64,000 nt of DNA from Clostridium frigoris (GCF_018861865.1 NZ_JAHLDV010000007.1:1-64000), one strand, 5' to 3'. Positions 46,304 through 56,217 are shown, counted from the stretch's first letter. The notes: a model not told the origin generated them from the sequence alone. Program-made: numbers and translations.

Positions 46304-47389
46304 TTATTTATTTAAATAAACAGGCTCTCCTATTTTTGATGACTCATATATTGCTTCTAGAATTTCTGTAACAACTAACGCCTCTTCAGGTTTTACTATT
46401 GGCTCCTTATCATTTAAAATACAATCAATCCAAGATCTAGCTTCAACATCTGCTGGATCTTCAGAGATTCCTTCATTAAATGCAACTCCATTTGAACCAA
46501 AGTCAACTTTAGTTTCATAAAGTCTACCTAAATTTTCTCCATTTATTTTAAGACCATCAGTCATATCCGCACCGCCCTCAGTTCCACATAGGCTTGTCTG
46601 AGCTTCTCCAACATCTAAGCTATTTAATGCCCAGCTTGATTCAATAACTATAGTAGCACCATTCTCCATAGTAATGAACCCAAATGCAGAATCTTCTACT
46701 GTAAATTTTTTTGGATCCCATGGACCCCATGCATTAGCAGCATTTTCTTTTTTACTAAGCTTATGATATACATTTCCCACAACATACTTAGGCTTATAAT
46801 TATCAAGTATCCAAAGAGTTAGATCTAAAGCATGAGTTCCAATGTCTATTAAAGGTCCTCCACCTTGCTCAAATTCATTTAAAAATACTCCCCAAGTTGG
46901 AACGGCTCTTCTTCTAATAGCATGTGCCTTTGCAAAATATATATCTCCAAAGTCACCATTTTCACATGTTGTTTTAAGATATCTAGAATCTGCTCTAAAT
47001 CTATTTTGATAACCAATTGTAAGCTTTTTACCTGTTCTCTTTGCAGCTTCTAACATTTCTCTTGCTTCATTAGAGGTCTTAGCCATTGGTTTTTCACACA
47101 TAACATGTTTTCCAGCTTCTAGCACATCGACTGTTATAGAGCTATGTGATCTATTAGGCGTACACACATGAACAACATCAATAGTATTATCTTTTAGAAG
47201 CTCTTTATAATCAATATAAACCTTTGCTCCTACGCTTCCATATTCTTTTGAAGCAATTTCTGCTTTCTCGATTATTACATCACAAAATGCAACCATTTCT
47301 ATTTCTTCTATCTTAGCTAAACTTGGCATATGTTTTCCATTAGCTATGCCACCACATCCTATTATTCCAACTCTTAATTTCTTATCCAT
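46304..47389 (-). CDS. Gfo/Idh/MocA-family oxidoreductase
   Basis: A 361-residue NAD(P)-dependent sugar dehydrogenase, first gene of the minus-strand cluster. The Rossmann loop is GCGGIANGKH (residues about 11-20), the catalytic-lysine motif is CEKPMAK near residue 98, and the GGPLIDIGTHALDL segment carries the active-site histidine. It is a distant paralogue of the fourth gene of the cluster. Two dehydrogenases with two TIM-barrel partners suggests oxidation, rearrangement or cleavage, then re-reduction of a sugar. An AAGGGTG ribosome site supports the start. A LacI/CcpA-like operator lies about 55 bases upstream. Confidence 0.9.
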   Translation of the reverse strand: MDKKLRVGIIGCGGIANGKHMPSLAKIEEIEMVAFCDVIIEKAEIASKEYGSVGAKVYIDYKELLKDNTIDVVHVCTPNRSHSSITVDVLEAGKHVMCEKPMAKTSNEAREMLEAAKRTGKKLTIGYQNRFRADSRYLKTTCENGDFGDIYFAKAHAIRRRAVPTWGVFLNEFEQGGGPLIDIGTHALDLTLWILDNYKPKYVVGNVYHKLSKKENAANAWGPWDPKKFTVEDSAFGFITMENGATIVIESSWALNSLDVGEAQTSLCGTEGGADMTDGLKINGENLGRLYETKVDFGSNGVAFNEGISEDPADVEARSWIDCILNDKEPIVKPEEALVVTEILEAIYESSKIGEPVYLNK

Positions 47390-47439
47390 ATAATATCACC
47401 CTTTCTCTTTAAAATATATTGGACTAGTTTCTAAAAGCT

Positions 47440-47454
47440 ATACATCGTTTACAT
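47440..47454 (-). promoter_or_regulatory. Candidate cre/LacI-type operator before the dehydrogenase operon
   Basis: On the minus strand the site reads ATGTAAACGATGTAT, with one mismatch to the general cre consensus. It shares GTAAACGAT with the operator upstream of the lacI gene at 53483-53495. Confidence 0.45.
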
Positions 47455-47549
47455 ATACTATTCTATAACATTTTATTTTTAATTGCTCCCCATGAATTGC
47501 TCAATACTTCTCATATATTGCGTTTTAATAGTTTTAGTTTGTAAAAAGC

Positions 47550-47593
47550 AGAAAGTGAAGGTCCACTTCTTAATTTTGAGACCGTCACTTTCT
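47550..47593 (-). terminator. Terminator of the GH13 transporter operon
   Basis: Arms of 14 bp with one mismatch (47550-47563, 47580-47593; AGAAAGTGA core) are followed on the minus strand by GCTTTTT. Confidence 0.7.
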
Positions 47594-47612
47594 TACTTAA
47601 TAAAAAAGTATA

Positions 47613-49301
47613 TTATGCTTTATTTTTTAATAGATATACTCTTGCTTCATAAGGCTTAAGCATAATTTCATCTATTGAGTCAATATCTACTATATAATTT
47701 GAAATCAGAAGCTCTTTTCTATCATATTTTATGTCTTTTGGGATCGAAAATAGAACAGGATTTTCACAAAAATTACATATAACTAACAGAATCTCATCAT
47801 TAAGTTTCCTTGTATAGGAATAAATGTATTTATTATCTTCCAAAATCAAATTATAATCTCCATATACTATTATTTCGTATTTCTTTCTTAATCTTATAAC
47901 CTTTTTATAATAATTAAAGATTGAATTTTCATCATCTAATTGCGCCTGTGCATTAATATATTTGTAATTTGGGTTTACCTTTATCCACGGATTCCCATCA
48001 GTAAATCCTGCATTATTTTTATCATTCCACTGAAATGGCGTTCTTGCATTATCTCTACCCCTTTTATAAATAGCATCCATAATTTCATTATGACTTTTTT
48101 TACCACTTTCTGTAAAACCTTTATAAGCATTTAGAGTTTCGATATCTTTGTAATCATTAATACTATCAAATTTCACATTTGTCATACCTATTTCCTCACC
48201 TTGATAAATGTATGGAGTACCTGTAAGCATATGGAGAAAGGTCGCTAGCATTTTTGCAGATTCAATTCTATATTTATTATCATTTCCAAAACGAGAAACC
48301 ATTCTTGGTTGGTCATGGTTATTTAAATAAAGACTATTCCAACCTTTACCTTGGAGTTTACTTTGCCATTTTGACATAATGGTCTTAAATTCACCAAGGT
48401 CAAAAGTTGTTTCGCCCCATTTACCTTCAGGTCCATCACCTACACTCATATGTTCAAATTCAAACACCATATTTAACTCATTTCTATCTTCCCCAACAAA
48501 TTCAATTGCTTGCGAAGGTGTAACATCGGGAGCTTCACCAACAGTTATGATATCATACTTACTTAGTACTTCTTTGTTCATTTCTTGTAAATAATCATGA
48601 ACTTTTGGATGGTTTTTACTTAAATTGCCTGGATCTGCATAAATGCTAATTCCATTAATAATACCATCAGGATAACTTTGATCTTTTCCAATCATATTAA
48701 TAACATCCATACGAAAACCATCAATTCCTTTTTCTAACCACCATTTCATCATACTAAATATTTCTTTTCTTAAATTTTCATTTTCCCAGTTTAAATCAGG
48801 TTGTTTTTTTGAAAATAGGTGTAAATAATACATTTGTGATTGAGGGTCTAATTCCCAAGCAGAACCACCAAAACATCCGCCCCAATTGTTTGGTGGTAAT
48901 CCATCTTTTCCGTCCCTCCAAATGTAATAATCTCTATATTTATTTGTTTTAGATTTCTTACTTTCAATAAACCATTGATGTTCATCAGAGCTGTGATTTA
49001 TAACAAGGTCCATCATTATCTTTATTTTTCTGTTATGTGCCTCTGCAAGCAATAAATCAAAATCTTCTATGGTTCCAAATTCTTTCATTATCCCCTTATA
49101 ATTACTTATATCGTAACCATTATCATCATTTGGTGATTCATAAACAGGAGATAACCAGAGTACATCAACTCCAAGTTCCTTAAGATAATCAAGTTTTTCA
49201 ATTATTCCTCTCAAGTCTCCGATGCCATCCCCATTACTATCTTTAAAACTTCTTGGGTAAATTTGATAAACTATACTTTCTTTCCACCAATATTTATTCA
49301 T
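47613..49301 (-). CDS. GH13 alpha-glucosidase (oligo-1,6-glucosidase type)
   Basis: A 562-residue cytoplasmic family-13 glucosidase. The nucleophile is Asp199 in GFRMDVIN and the acid/base is Glu256 in ITVGEAPDV. The transition-state aspartate is in NNHDQPRMVSRFG. The residue after the nucleophile is valine, which in this subfamily goes with preference for alpha-1,6 bonds (isomaltose, dextran ends) rather than alpha-1,4. Length and motifs match the Bacillus oligo-1,6-glucosidase. It is the last gene of a LacI-controlled sugar-import operon, 15 bases after the second permease, so it degrades what the importer brings in. Confidence 0.93.
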   Translation of the reverse strand: MNKYWWKESIVYQIYPRSFKDSNGDGIGDLRGIIEKLDYLKELGVDVLWLSPVYESPNDDNGYDISNYKGIMKEFGTIEDFDLLLAEAHNRKIKIMMDLVINHSSDEHQWFIESKKSKTNKYRDYYIWRDGKDGLPPNNWGGCFGGSAWELDPQSQMYYLHLFSKKQPDLNWENENLRKEIFSMMKWWLEKGIDGFRMDVINMIGKDQSYPDGIINGISIYADPGNLSKNHPKVHDYLQEMNKEVLSKYDIITVGEAPDVTPSQAIEFVGEDRNELNMVFEFEHMSVGDGPEGKWGETTFDLGEFKTIMSKWQSKLQGKGWNSLYLNNHDQPRMVSRFGNDNKYRIESAKMLATFLHMLTGTPYIYQGEEIGMTNVKFDSINDYKDIETLNAYKGFTESGKKSHNEIMDAIYKRGRDNARTPFQWNDKNNAGFTDGNPWIKVNPNYKYINAQAQLDDENSIFNYYKKVIRLRKKYEIIVYGDYNLILEDNKYIYSYTRKLNDEILLVICNFCENPVLFSIPKDIKYDRKELLISNYIVDIDSIDEIMLKPYEARVYLLKNKA

Positions 49302-49316
49302 AAAATCTCCTTCTTT

Positions 49317-50144
49317 CTATTGTTTTATAGCTCCATTAGTAACACCACTTATAATAAATCTCTGAGCAAATATATACACTATGATAATTGGAGCTAAAGC
49401 TAAGAGATAAGATGCAAAAGCTAAATTATAATTTGTGCTAAATTGTCCTTGAAAAACATACTGTACTAGAGGTAATGTTGCTTGCTCAGGTTTACTTAAT
49501 ATAATAAGTGGAAGCATAAAGTCATTCCAGGTTCCTAAAAATGCTAATATTCCTATAGTGGCATTTATTGGTTTTAATAATGGAAATATTATGCGAAAAA
49601 ATATTTGCCAAGTTGAAGCTCCATCTATAGTAGCGGCCTCTTCAAGCGACTTAGGAAGAGACTTTAAATACCCTACGTACAAAAAAATATTAAAGGGTAG
49701 TCCATAAACAATATATAGAACTATAATCCCTGGTATAGTATCAAGATGAAATGAACTTACTTGTTTTACGAGTGGTAACATTATTATTTGAAATGGTACA
49801 AACATAGCACTTACAAAATAATAGTAAAGAATATTAAAGAACTCTACTTCTCTATTTCTTGCTATTGCATAAGATACCATTGAATTTGAAAGTATAATAA
49901 ATAATACAGAAACACATGTTATTATTGCACTATTTCCGAATGCATCAAAAAAATTTGTTATTTTAATTGCCTTCGTAAAATTATCAAAATGAAATTTCGT
50001 AGGTAATGAAAGTGTAGAATTAATCATATCTTGAGGGGATTTTAGTGCAGTACTTAATAGAATATATAATGGAAATAATATAAACATTGCTGCTAAGATT
50101 ATCATTATTAAAGTAAGAATCAAACTAATTTTCTTTTTTTTCAT
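49317..50144 (-). CDS. Sugar ABC transporter permease (MalG-like)
   Basis: A 275-residue CUT1-type permease with six spans and the EAA loop EAATIDGASTWQIFFRIIFPL near the C-terminal third. The end of the preceding permease gene abuts its ATG. It pairs with that protein to form the membrane channel for an oligosaccharide, probably an isomaltooligosaccharide given the GH13 enzyme that follows. Confidence 0.92.
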   Translation of the reverse strand: MKKKKISLILTLIMIILAAMFILFPLYILLSTALKSPQDMINSTLSLPTKFHFDNFTKAIKITNFFDAFGNSAIITCVSVLFIILSNSMVSYAIARNREVEFFNILYYYFVSAMFVPFQIIMLPLVKQVSSFHLDTIPGIIVLYIVYGLPFNIFLYVGYLKSLPKSLEEAATIDGASTWQIFFRIIFPLLKPINATIGILAFLGTWNDFMLPLIILSKPEQATLPLVQYVFQGQFSTNYNLAFASYLLALAPIIIVYIFAQRFIISGVTNGAIKQ

Positions 50145-51019
50145 TATAAATCAACCTCCCGTTTTGCAAGTACTTTCAATTGAAAAAGTGAAATTGCTAC
50201 AATTACAATAAAATAAAGCACAGCATTTGCAGATTGGTATGCAAAATTCCCCCCCGAAAATCCAAAATGAAAAATCACATAAGAAATTGATTGAGTCGCA
50301 TTACCAGGTCCTCCACCTGTCATTGCAATAATTTGGTCAAATACCATTAAAGAATTCTTCAAACTTAATACCATATTTATTGTAAAAAAAGGAGCTATTA
50401 AAGGAAATGTTATTTTTATAAAGGTCTTCCATTTGTTAGCTCCATCAATATCACTTGCTTCATAGATATCTTGATCAATTGTCTGAAGTCCTGAAATATA
50501 TATTATAGTGCTAAATGCTATTGACTGCCAGGATGCTACAAATACTATTCCAAGCCAAGCAAGATCTGGATTTCCAAGTATATTAGAACTTAAAATAGGA
50601 ATATTCAAGTATGTACCAAGTTGTGGCAATAATTGAGCAAATACATAATTAAATATATATCCAACAATTAAGACTCCTAGTATATTGGGTAGAAAGAATA
50701 TAGCCCTCAAAACATTTTTAAATTTAATAGCTGCATTTAAGGCGATGGCTATAGCTAAACTTATAACATTAACAATTATAGTTGTAAGTATTGCAAATTT
50801 GAATGTAAAGCCATAAGCGTTTCTGATAGTATCATCTTGAAATACGTTTATAAAATTTTTAAGTCCTATAAACTTCCAATCACTATATCCATTCCAGTCA
50901 GTAAAACTATAAAAGATTCCTTTTATTAATGGTAATGTGTGAAAGGTGAAGAATAAAATCAATGCAGGAATTGTCATCATATAAAAAGCCATTCTCTTGT
51001 TTTTTTTCAATTTATTCAC
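50144..51019 (-). CDS. Sugar ABC transporter permease (MalF-like)
   Basis: A 291-residue CUT1-type permease with six spans and the EAA loop EASDIDGANKWKTFIKITFPL. It follows the binding-protein gene by 89 bases and abuts the second permease gene. No ATPase gene lies in the operon, so the transporter probably uses a shared MsmK/UgpC-type ATPase encoded elsewhere, as is common for CUT1 systems in Firmicutes. Confidence 0.92.
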   Translation of the reverse strand: MNKLKKNKRMAFYMMTIPALILFFTFHTLPLIKGIFYSFTDWNGYSDWKFIGLKNFINVFQDDTIRNAYGFTFKFAILTTIIVNVISLAIAIALNAAIKFKNVLRAIFFLPNILGVLIVGYIFNYVFAQLLPQLGTYLNIPILSSNILGNPDLAWLGIVFVASWQSIAFSTIIYISGLQTIDQDIYEASDIDGANKWKTFIKITFPLIAPFFTINMVLSLKNSLMVFDQIIAMTGGGPGNATQSISYVIFHFGFSGGNFAYQSANAVLYFIVIVAISLFQLKVLAKREVDL

Positions 51020-51108
51020 TCTCCTTTTCCTCTGGTATAATTACAGCTTATAACATATACAATATAGAGAAATAACATGTACGTTATTTCTCCATACTTA
51101 ATTAATAT

Positions 51109-52359
51109 CTACTTTTTATTATTTTTATCATACTCTGTATCAAGCTTCTCTAAAAAAGCTACTTTGTCTTTTTTGTTGAGAAAACCTTGTACAATTGAGG
51201 CTGTATCCATACCAGTTGGATAATAGTGATCAGGAAAACTTCCAATTTTTCCTTTTTTAAAGTTATCTGCTAAGTCTGTAACACTATCATCTTTTTGTAT
51301 AACGTCTTTAACAGCTGAAAATGCAAACTGATCACTTATATATTTTTGTGCATTCTCCTTTTGCAACATGTATTGAATAAATTTTTTAGCTTCTGCAGGG
51401 TGTTTAGAGTTTTTTGTTATTACTAGTGTTACATCTACACCTGAAGTAATCTTATTCTTATTGATATCATTAGTTGCTGGTAATGCGAACATTCCTAGTT
51501 TTATATTTGGATTTATTTTCTTAATATCAGAAATTGCCCAATTACCTTGAAGGTACATTACTGATTTTCCTTGGGCGAACGCTTTGTTACCATCGTTATA
51601 TCCCATTCCATATATATCCTTTTGACCATATTTAATAATTTCAAGCATTTTATCTGCTATTTCTGAATGAGAAGCTACAAATGTAGTTTTATCAGCTTTT
51701 CTATCAGCAAGAAATGTCTTTGGAGCAATATCTGAAGCTAGTATATTCCAGAAACACATGCCTGTCCACGCATCTTTAAGTGTTAAATAAAATGGGGTCT
51801 CACCACTAGTTTTTATATTTTCAGAAAGCTTGATAAATTCATCCCAAGTTTGGGGGATTTTTAAACCTAGCTTTGTAAATTTTTCTTTGTTATACAAAAC
51901 TCCACCAGCATTTGTTGCATAAGGTACTCCATATGAGTTTTTATCTCCATTTGTTAAAAGATCGCTCATCTGCTTAGTATAGGCTGTTTGTATATTACTC
52001 ATAAAGCTTTCCTTACTAAGATCTAGAAGAACCCCATTAGTTGCGAGCTCACCGTATAAATTGTCACCACCCATGCTTAATACATCAGGCATATCATTTT
52101 TAGTAAGTCTTGTTTTTAATACCGTTCCAGCATCAGGCGGAGCGTTAAGAACAATTTGAATATTTGGATTTTTAACTTGGAAATCACTAATCATCTTTTG
52201 ATATATAGGTTTATTTTCTGTTTTATTTGAGAATACCTCTAATTTAACCTTACCACCAGTACTAGAACTGCTCCCCTTTGATGAACATCCTGCTAGTAAA
52301 GAAGAACCTAATGCTATTGTAAGCACTAGTGATAATAGCGATTTTGATTTTTTATTCAT
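51109..52359 (-). CDS. Sugar ABC transporter substrate-binding lipoprotein
   Basis: A 416-residue family-1 extracellular sugar-binding protein. The signal peptide ends in lipobox LLAGC with the lipid-modified cysteine at residue 25, followed by a serine/glycine linker. The ATG at 52359 has an AGGGGGG ribosome site. An in-frame ATG at 52410 lies inside the promoter region and is rejected. It is the first gene of the operon and its promoter overlaps a LacI-type operator. It probably binds an oligosaccharide with alpha-1,6 glucose links, judged only from the GH13 partner. Confidence 0.92.
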   Translation of the reverse strand: MNKKSKSLLSLVLTIALGSSLLAGCSSKGSSSSTGGKVKLEVFSNKTENKPIYQKMISDFQVKNPNIQIVLNAPPDAGTVLKTRLTKNDMPDVLSMGGDNLYGELATNGVLLDLSKESFMSNIQTAYTKQMSDLLTNGDKNSYGVPYATNAGGVLYNKEKFTKLGLKIPQTWDEFIKLSENIKTSGETPFYLTLKDAWTGMCFWNILASDIAPKTFLADRKADKTTFVASHSEIADKMLEIIKYGQKDIYGMGYNDGNKAFAQGKSVMYLQGNWAISDIKKINPNIKLGMFALPATNDINKNKITSGVDVTLVITKNSKHPAEAKKFIQYMLQKENAQKYISDQFAFSAVKDVIQKDDSVTDLADNFKKGKIGSFPDHYYPTGMDTASIVQGFLNKKDKVAFLEKLDTEYDKNNKK

Positions 52360-52390
52360 TTTATACCCCCCTAAATTTTTGTTTATATTA

Positions 52391-52426
52391 ATTATACTGT
52401 TTATTATCAATAGGTTAATCGATTAC
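52391..52426 (-). promoter_or_regulatory. Operator and promoter of the sugar-import operon
   Basis: On the minus strand a TATAAT -10 box (52391-52396) lies 17 bases from a weak -35 that overlaps GTAATCGATTAAC (52414-52426), whose core TAATCGATTA is a perfect palindrome. The same motif with one change precedes the lacI gene. Confidence 0.7.
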
Positions 52427-52446
52427 GTAAACAATATAAAAAACTA

Positions 52447-53472
52447 TCAAAGTTTTTTAACACTTTCTCTTTCAATAATTTCAAAAGGCATTATTATGCT
52501 CTCACTTTTTTTATTAGTCGTAATAGTTTTAATTAACATTTCAACTGATTTTTGGCCCATCTCATATGATGGTTGAGATATAGTTGTTAAAGGTGGATAA
52601 GACATTTCTGATACTTTCGTGTTATCGTATCCTATTATAGACAAATCCTCTGGAATTAAAATACCTTTTTTATGGGCTATAAACATTGCACCAACTGCAA
52701 TATCATCACAAGTCGCAAAAATCGCAGTAAATTTTTTATTTTCATTTAAAAGCGCTTCCATAGCGCATTTGCCTTCTTTAAAACTGAAACCGCCATGTTT
52801 TATAAGAGATTCATCAATATTAAGATTATACTCTTTTAGTGCTTGTCTATACCCTTCTAATCTAGGTATACCAGCAATGGGATCCTCTTTTTCTCCACCT
52901 ATCATTGCTATTTTAGTATGACCATTTTCTATTAAATAACTAGTAGCCGAGTAAGCAGCTTGAAAGTCATCCACTTTAATATATGGAATAGTAAAACGAG
53001 GAGAAAATGTTGATACAAGTATACACGGTATTTTAGTATCCATAATATTTTTATCATACATATCTTTAGGTGATAGACTACATACAATAATACCGTCCAC
53101 CTGTCTTTCAGATAATACATCTAGATAATAAGGCATTAAATGAGAACTAGCACCTGTATTACAAATAAAAACACTATAATTGTTTTTATGTGACATCTCC
53201 TCTATGCCATTTAGAATTTCCACATAAAAAGTAGTTTCAACCTTTGGTAACAATACACCTATAGTATGGCTAGTTTTTGTCTTTAAGTTTCTGGCAATTG
53301 CATTTCTACGATATCCCATATTCTCAACTATAGTAGTTACCCTTTCCCTTGTTTCCTCTGAATAGCCACCTAGATCATTAAGAATTCTAGAAACAGTAGC
53401 TACTGAGACATTAGCTTTTTTTGCAACATCCTTAATAGTTGGTTTTTTAATTGCTCTATTCATAATTTTCAT
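52447..53472 (-). CDS. LacI-family transcriptional repressor
   Basis: A 341-residue LacI/GalR repressor. The N-terminal helix-turn-helix reads TIKDVAKKANVSVATVSRIL, followed by the hinge helix and a periplasmic-binding-like sensor domain. It is encoded just upstream of the sugar-import operon on the same strand, and matching operators lie before both. It probably represses the operon and itself and is relieved by the imported sugar. Start choice is uncertain: GAAGGG is three bases from the ATG at 53472 and twelve from the ATG at 53463. Confidence 0.92.
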   Translation of the reverse strand: MKIMNRAIKKPTIKDVAKKANVSVATVSRILNDLGGYSEETRERVTTIVENMGYRRNAIARNLKTKTSHTIGVLLPKVETTFYVEILNGIEEMSHKNNYSVFICNTGASSHLMPYYLDVLSERQVDGIIVCSLSPKDMYDKNIMDTKIPCILVSTFSPRFTIPYIKVDDFQAAYSATSYLIENGHTKIAMIGGEKEDPIAGIPRLEGYRQALKEYNLNIDESLIKHGGFSFKEGKCAMEALLNENKKFTAIFATCDDIAVGAMFIAHKKGILIPEDLSIIGYDNTKVSEMSYPPLTTISQPSYEMGQKSVEMLIKTITTNKKSESIIMPFEIIERESVKKL

Positions 53473-53482
53473 TTTCCCTTCA

Positions 53483-53495
53483 GTAAACGATTAAC
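53483..53495 (-). promoter_or_regulatory. Probable autoregulatory LacI operator
   Basis: GTAAACGATTAAC differs by one base from the operator before the import operon (GTAATCGATTAAC). It sits directly upstream of the lacI ribosome site. Confidence 0.6.
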
Positions 53496-53582
53496 ACAAA
53501 ATTATTTTACCATATATATGTATATTAGTATATGGTTTTTAATTGTTTTTTAATATTTCTAACATCCATTTCCACTTTTGCT

Positions 53583-54617
53583 TTATAAGCTTATTCCTTT
53601 CACCTTATCTTTTAGCGAGGTCAGCCACTTAAGAGCCTCTTCTAACGTGTCCACCTTTTTAGTAAAATGAAGTCTAGTTAAATGATGTACATCTTCTTTA
53701 AAAAAATTCGAACCAGGAACTGCTGCAACCCCAACCGCTTGCACTAGCCATTCACAAAACTTTACATCATTTTTTACTCCAAATTCTGATACATCAACCA
53801 TTATATAATAAGCCCCTTGTGGAGTTGAATATGTTATTTACTATGTCATCAAGACCTTTTAAAAATAGATTTCTCTTATCAGTGTATACCTTTTATAATC
53901 CCTTATAATAGACATCATCAAAATTCAAGGCCGTAACAGCTGCCTCTTGAAGTGTAGCTGCTGCAACAACTGTAAGAAAATCGCGAACTTTTTTTGCAAC
54001 ATCAACAATTCTTTCTGGAGCTATAATGTAACCCAATTTCCATCCAGTCATTGAATAGGTTTTCGATAGAGAACTACAAGAAATTGTCCTCTCAGACATA
54101 TTTGGAAGTGCTGCAAAATATGTATGTTTATATGGAGCATAGATTATATGTTCGTACACTTCATCTGTAATTACAAAAGCATCATATTTTTCTGCTAAAT
54201 CAGTTATAATTTTAACTCAGCGTATGTAAATACTTTATCAGTTGGTTTTGATGGATTACATAGTATAAGTGCTTTAGGCTTTTATTTAAAAGCTGCTTCT
54301 AATTCTAAAACATTAAAATCTAAACTAGGAGGCCTTAGTGAAACAAATATAGGTTCTGCTCCTGATAAAATTGCATCTGCAGTGTAATTCTCATAAAAAG
54401 GAGAAAAGACTATAACCTTATCGCCTGGATTGCAAACACTCATCATCGCTACCATCATTGCTTCTGTACTCCCACAAGTTACAACAATTTCAGTATTGGG
54501 GTCAATATTTATACCCATAAATCTTGACTGTTTTTTAGCTAATGCTTCCCTAAAATTTTGTGCACCCCCAGTAACAGCATATTGCATTTCCTTATCAGAT
54601 AATTTATTTATATTCAT
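53583..54617 (-). pseudogene. Decayed class-I aminotransferase
   Basis: Three frame fragments line up with one PLP aminotransferase of about 380 residues. The first 50 or so residues are missing: the fragment begins at the MQYAVTGGA segment. A TAA interrupts near 54280, a frameshift near 54217 and a TAA near 53897. A further frameshift near 53825 precedes the last fragment (MVDVSEFGV onward). The PLP-lysine segment SSLSKTYSMTGWK is still readable. The mutations are numerous and of different types, so this is genuine decay rather than sequencing error. The original substrate cannot be told. Confidence 0.9.
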
Positions 54618-54847
54618 TTTATATTTTCAGATATTAAAAAACTACTCCCCTAGATAGAGGAAAGTTATAATTATATTAATAAACAGAATAATTAAACAAT
54701 TAAACTTATTAATCCTTAGTATATTACTCATGAAAATAATTGTCAATGCTTTTCCTTAAATAGAATTTAACTACCGAGCCATCCATTGACATAACTCAAA
54801 ATTTCATGTTTAATGTATAGAAAGAGAACATATGGGAGGAACTAATC

Positions 54848-56146
54848 ATGAAAAAGTTTGAATTAAAACAAGGAAGAGGCACTGTTAAGTTTTCAATTAA
54901 CGAAAAAGATGTTATTGGAGTTCTTGATAATATCCCTTCAACAAGTTCTAAAACTGAAGAAGAAGTAATAAACGAAGCCTTACAAAACCCTATATCAAGT
55001 CCTAAACTTAGTGAAATTGTACATGCAGGTGAAAAAATTTGTATTGTTATACCTGATATTACTAGGGCATGGCAAAAGTCATCCTTATATCTTCCATTCA
55101 TTGTGGCTGAACTCACTAAAGCTGGTATAGTTGATGAAGATATATTATTTATTAGTGCTACTGGTTCTCATAGAAAACAAACTCAAAATGAATATAAACA
55201 ATTACTAGGAAACACCCTTTACGGTAAATATAATATAATTGATCATGATTGTAAAGATAAAGATAATTTAGTTTATCTAGGTAAAACTAACTTTGGTACA
55301 CCAGTATCCATTAATAAAAAGGCCATGGAATGTGACCGTATTATAATTGCTGGAGGAATAGTATATCATTTTCTAGTAGGATGGTCCGGTGGAAAAAAAT
55401 CAATTTTACCTGGAATTGCATCATATGAAACAATAATGGCAAATCACGGTCTTTCACTTAACGAAAATTTAGGAGAAGGCACTCGAGATGAAATCAGATG
55501 TGGAAACATAATAAATAACCCTGTACATTTAGATATGGAAGAGGCCTGTGCCTTTGTAAAACCAAGTTTTATGTTCAATGTGATCATGGACAGTCATGGA
55601 AATATCTCTGCGGCAGTTGCAGGCGATTGCATCAAGGCACATGCACAAGGAAGAAAATATGTTGATGAGTCTGACTGTGCATATATAAAAGAAAAAGCTG
55701 ATTTGGTAATAGCTACCGCCGGTGGATATCCTAAAGATATTAATTTTTATCAATCTTCAAAACTTCTTATGAATTCAAGAGAAGCTGCAAAAATTGGAGG
55801 AACTATCATCGCATTAACAGAGTGTAGTGAAGGACTTGGCGGAGATGATGATGTTAGGTCAATGCTTTCTAACTATGATACCTTAATTGACCGAGAAAAA
55901 TCATTAAGAGAGCGTTACACAATTTCAAAACATGTTGGATGTCTTTCTTGTGAAACTGCACACAATTTTAATCTCATTGTAGTATCAGATTTAGATCCTA
56001 AATTTTTTAAAAATACTGGGATTAAAATAGTTAAAACAATAGATGAGGCGCTAAACTTAACCTACGCAGAAAAAGGCAAAAATCTAAAAACTTATATAAT
56101 GCCTCATGGATCAAACACCTTACCAAAATTTCTACCTATTAATTAG
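54848..56146 (+). CDS. larA: LarA-family nickel-pincer racemase/epimerase
   Basis: A 432-residue homologue of lactate racemase LarA, whose NPN nickel-pincer cofactor is tethered to a lysine. All key residues fall at the positions known from the Lactiplantibacillus enzyme: His108 (TGSHRK), His174 (IVYHF), Lys184 (GWSGGKKS) and His200 (ANHG). The protein is therefore probably active. LarA homologues act on many 2-hydroxyacids, and lactate is only one possibility. The convergent next gene encodes LarE, which makes the cofactor's sulfur groups. LarB and LarC are not in the window. A GGGAGG ribosome site supports the start. Confidence 0.85.
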   Translation: MKKFELKQGRGTVKFSINEKDVIGVLDNIPSTSSKTEEEVINEALQNPISSPKLSEIVHAGEKICIVIPDITRAWQKSSLYLPFIVAELTKAGIVDEDILFISATGSHRKQTQNEYKQLLGNTLYGKYNIIDHDCKDKDNLVYLGKTNFGTPVSINKKAMECDRIIIAGGIVYHFLVGWSGGKKSILPGIASYETIMANHGLSLNENLGEGTRDEIRCGNIINNPVHLDMEEACAFVKPSFMFNVIMDSHGNISAAVAGDCIKAHAQGRKYVDESDCAYIKEKADLVIATAGGYPKDINFYQSSKLLMNSREAAKIGGTIIALTECSEGLGGDDDVRSMLSNYDTLIDREKSLRERYTISKHVGCLSCETAHNFNLIVVSDLDPKFFKNTGIKIVKTIDEALNLTYAEKGKNLKTYIMPHGSNTLPKFLPIN

Positions 56147-56187
56147 AACAATGGTTTGCTCTTATCAAATAAAGTTTAAATAAGTAG

Positions 56188-56217
56188 AAAAGCTCTTGAT
56201 TTTAATCAAGGGCTTTT
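56188..56217. terminator. Bidirectional terminator between larA and larE
   Basis: Arms of 14 bp with one G-T pair (56188-56201, 56204-56217) overlap the larE stop. T-rich sequence is present on both sides of the two convergent genes. Confidence 0.7.

Noticed and set aside
46304-47389. Inositol dehydrogenase (iolG) assignment
   Set aside because: The family is too broad; no iolB, iolC, iolD or iolE genes accompany it, so only the family name is given.
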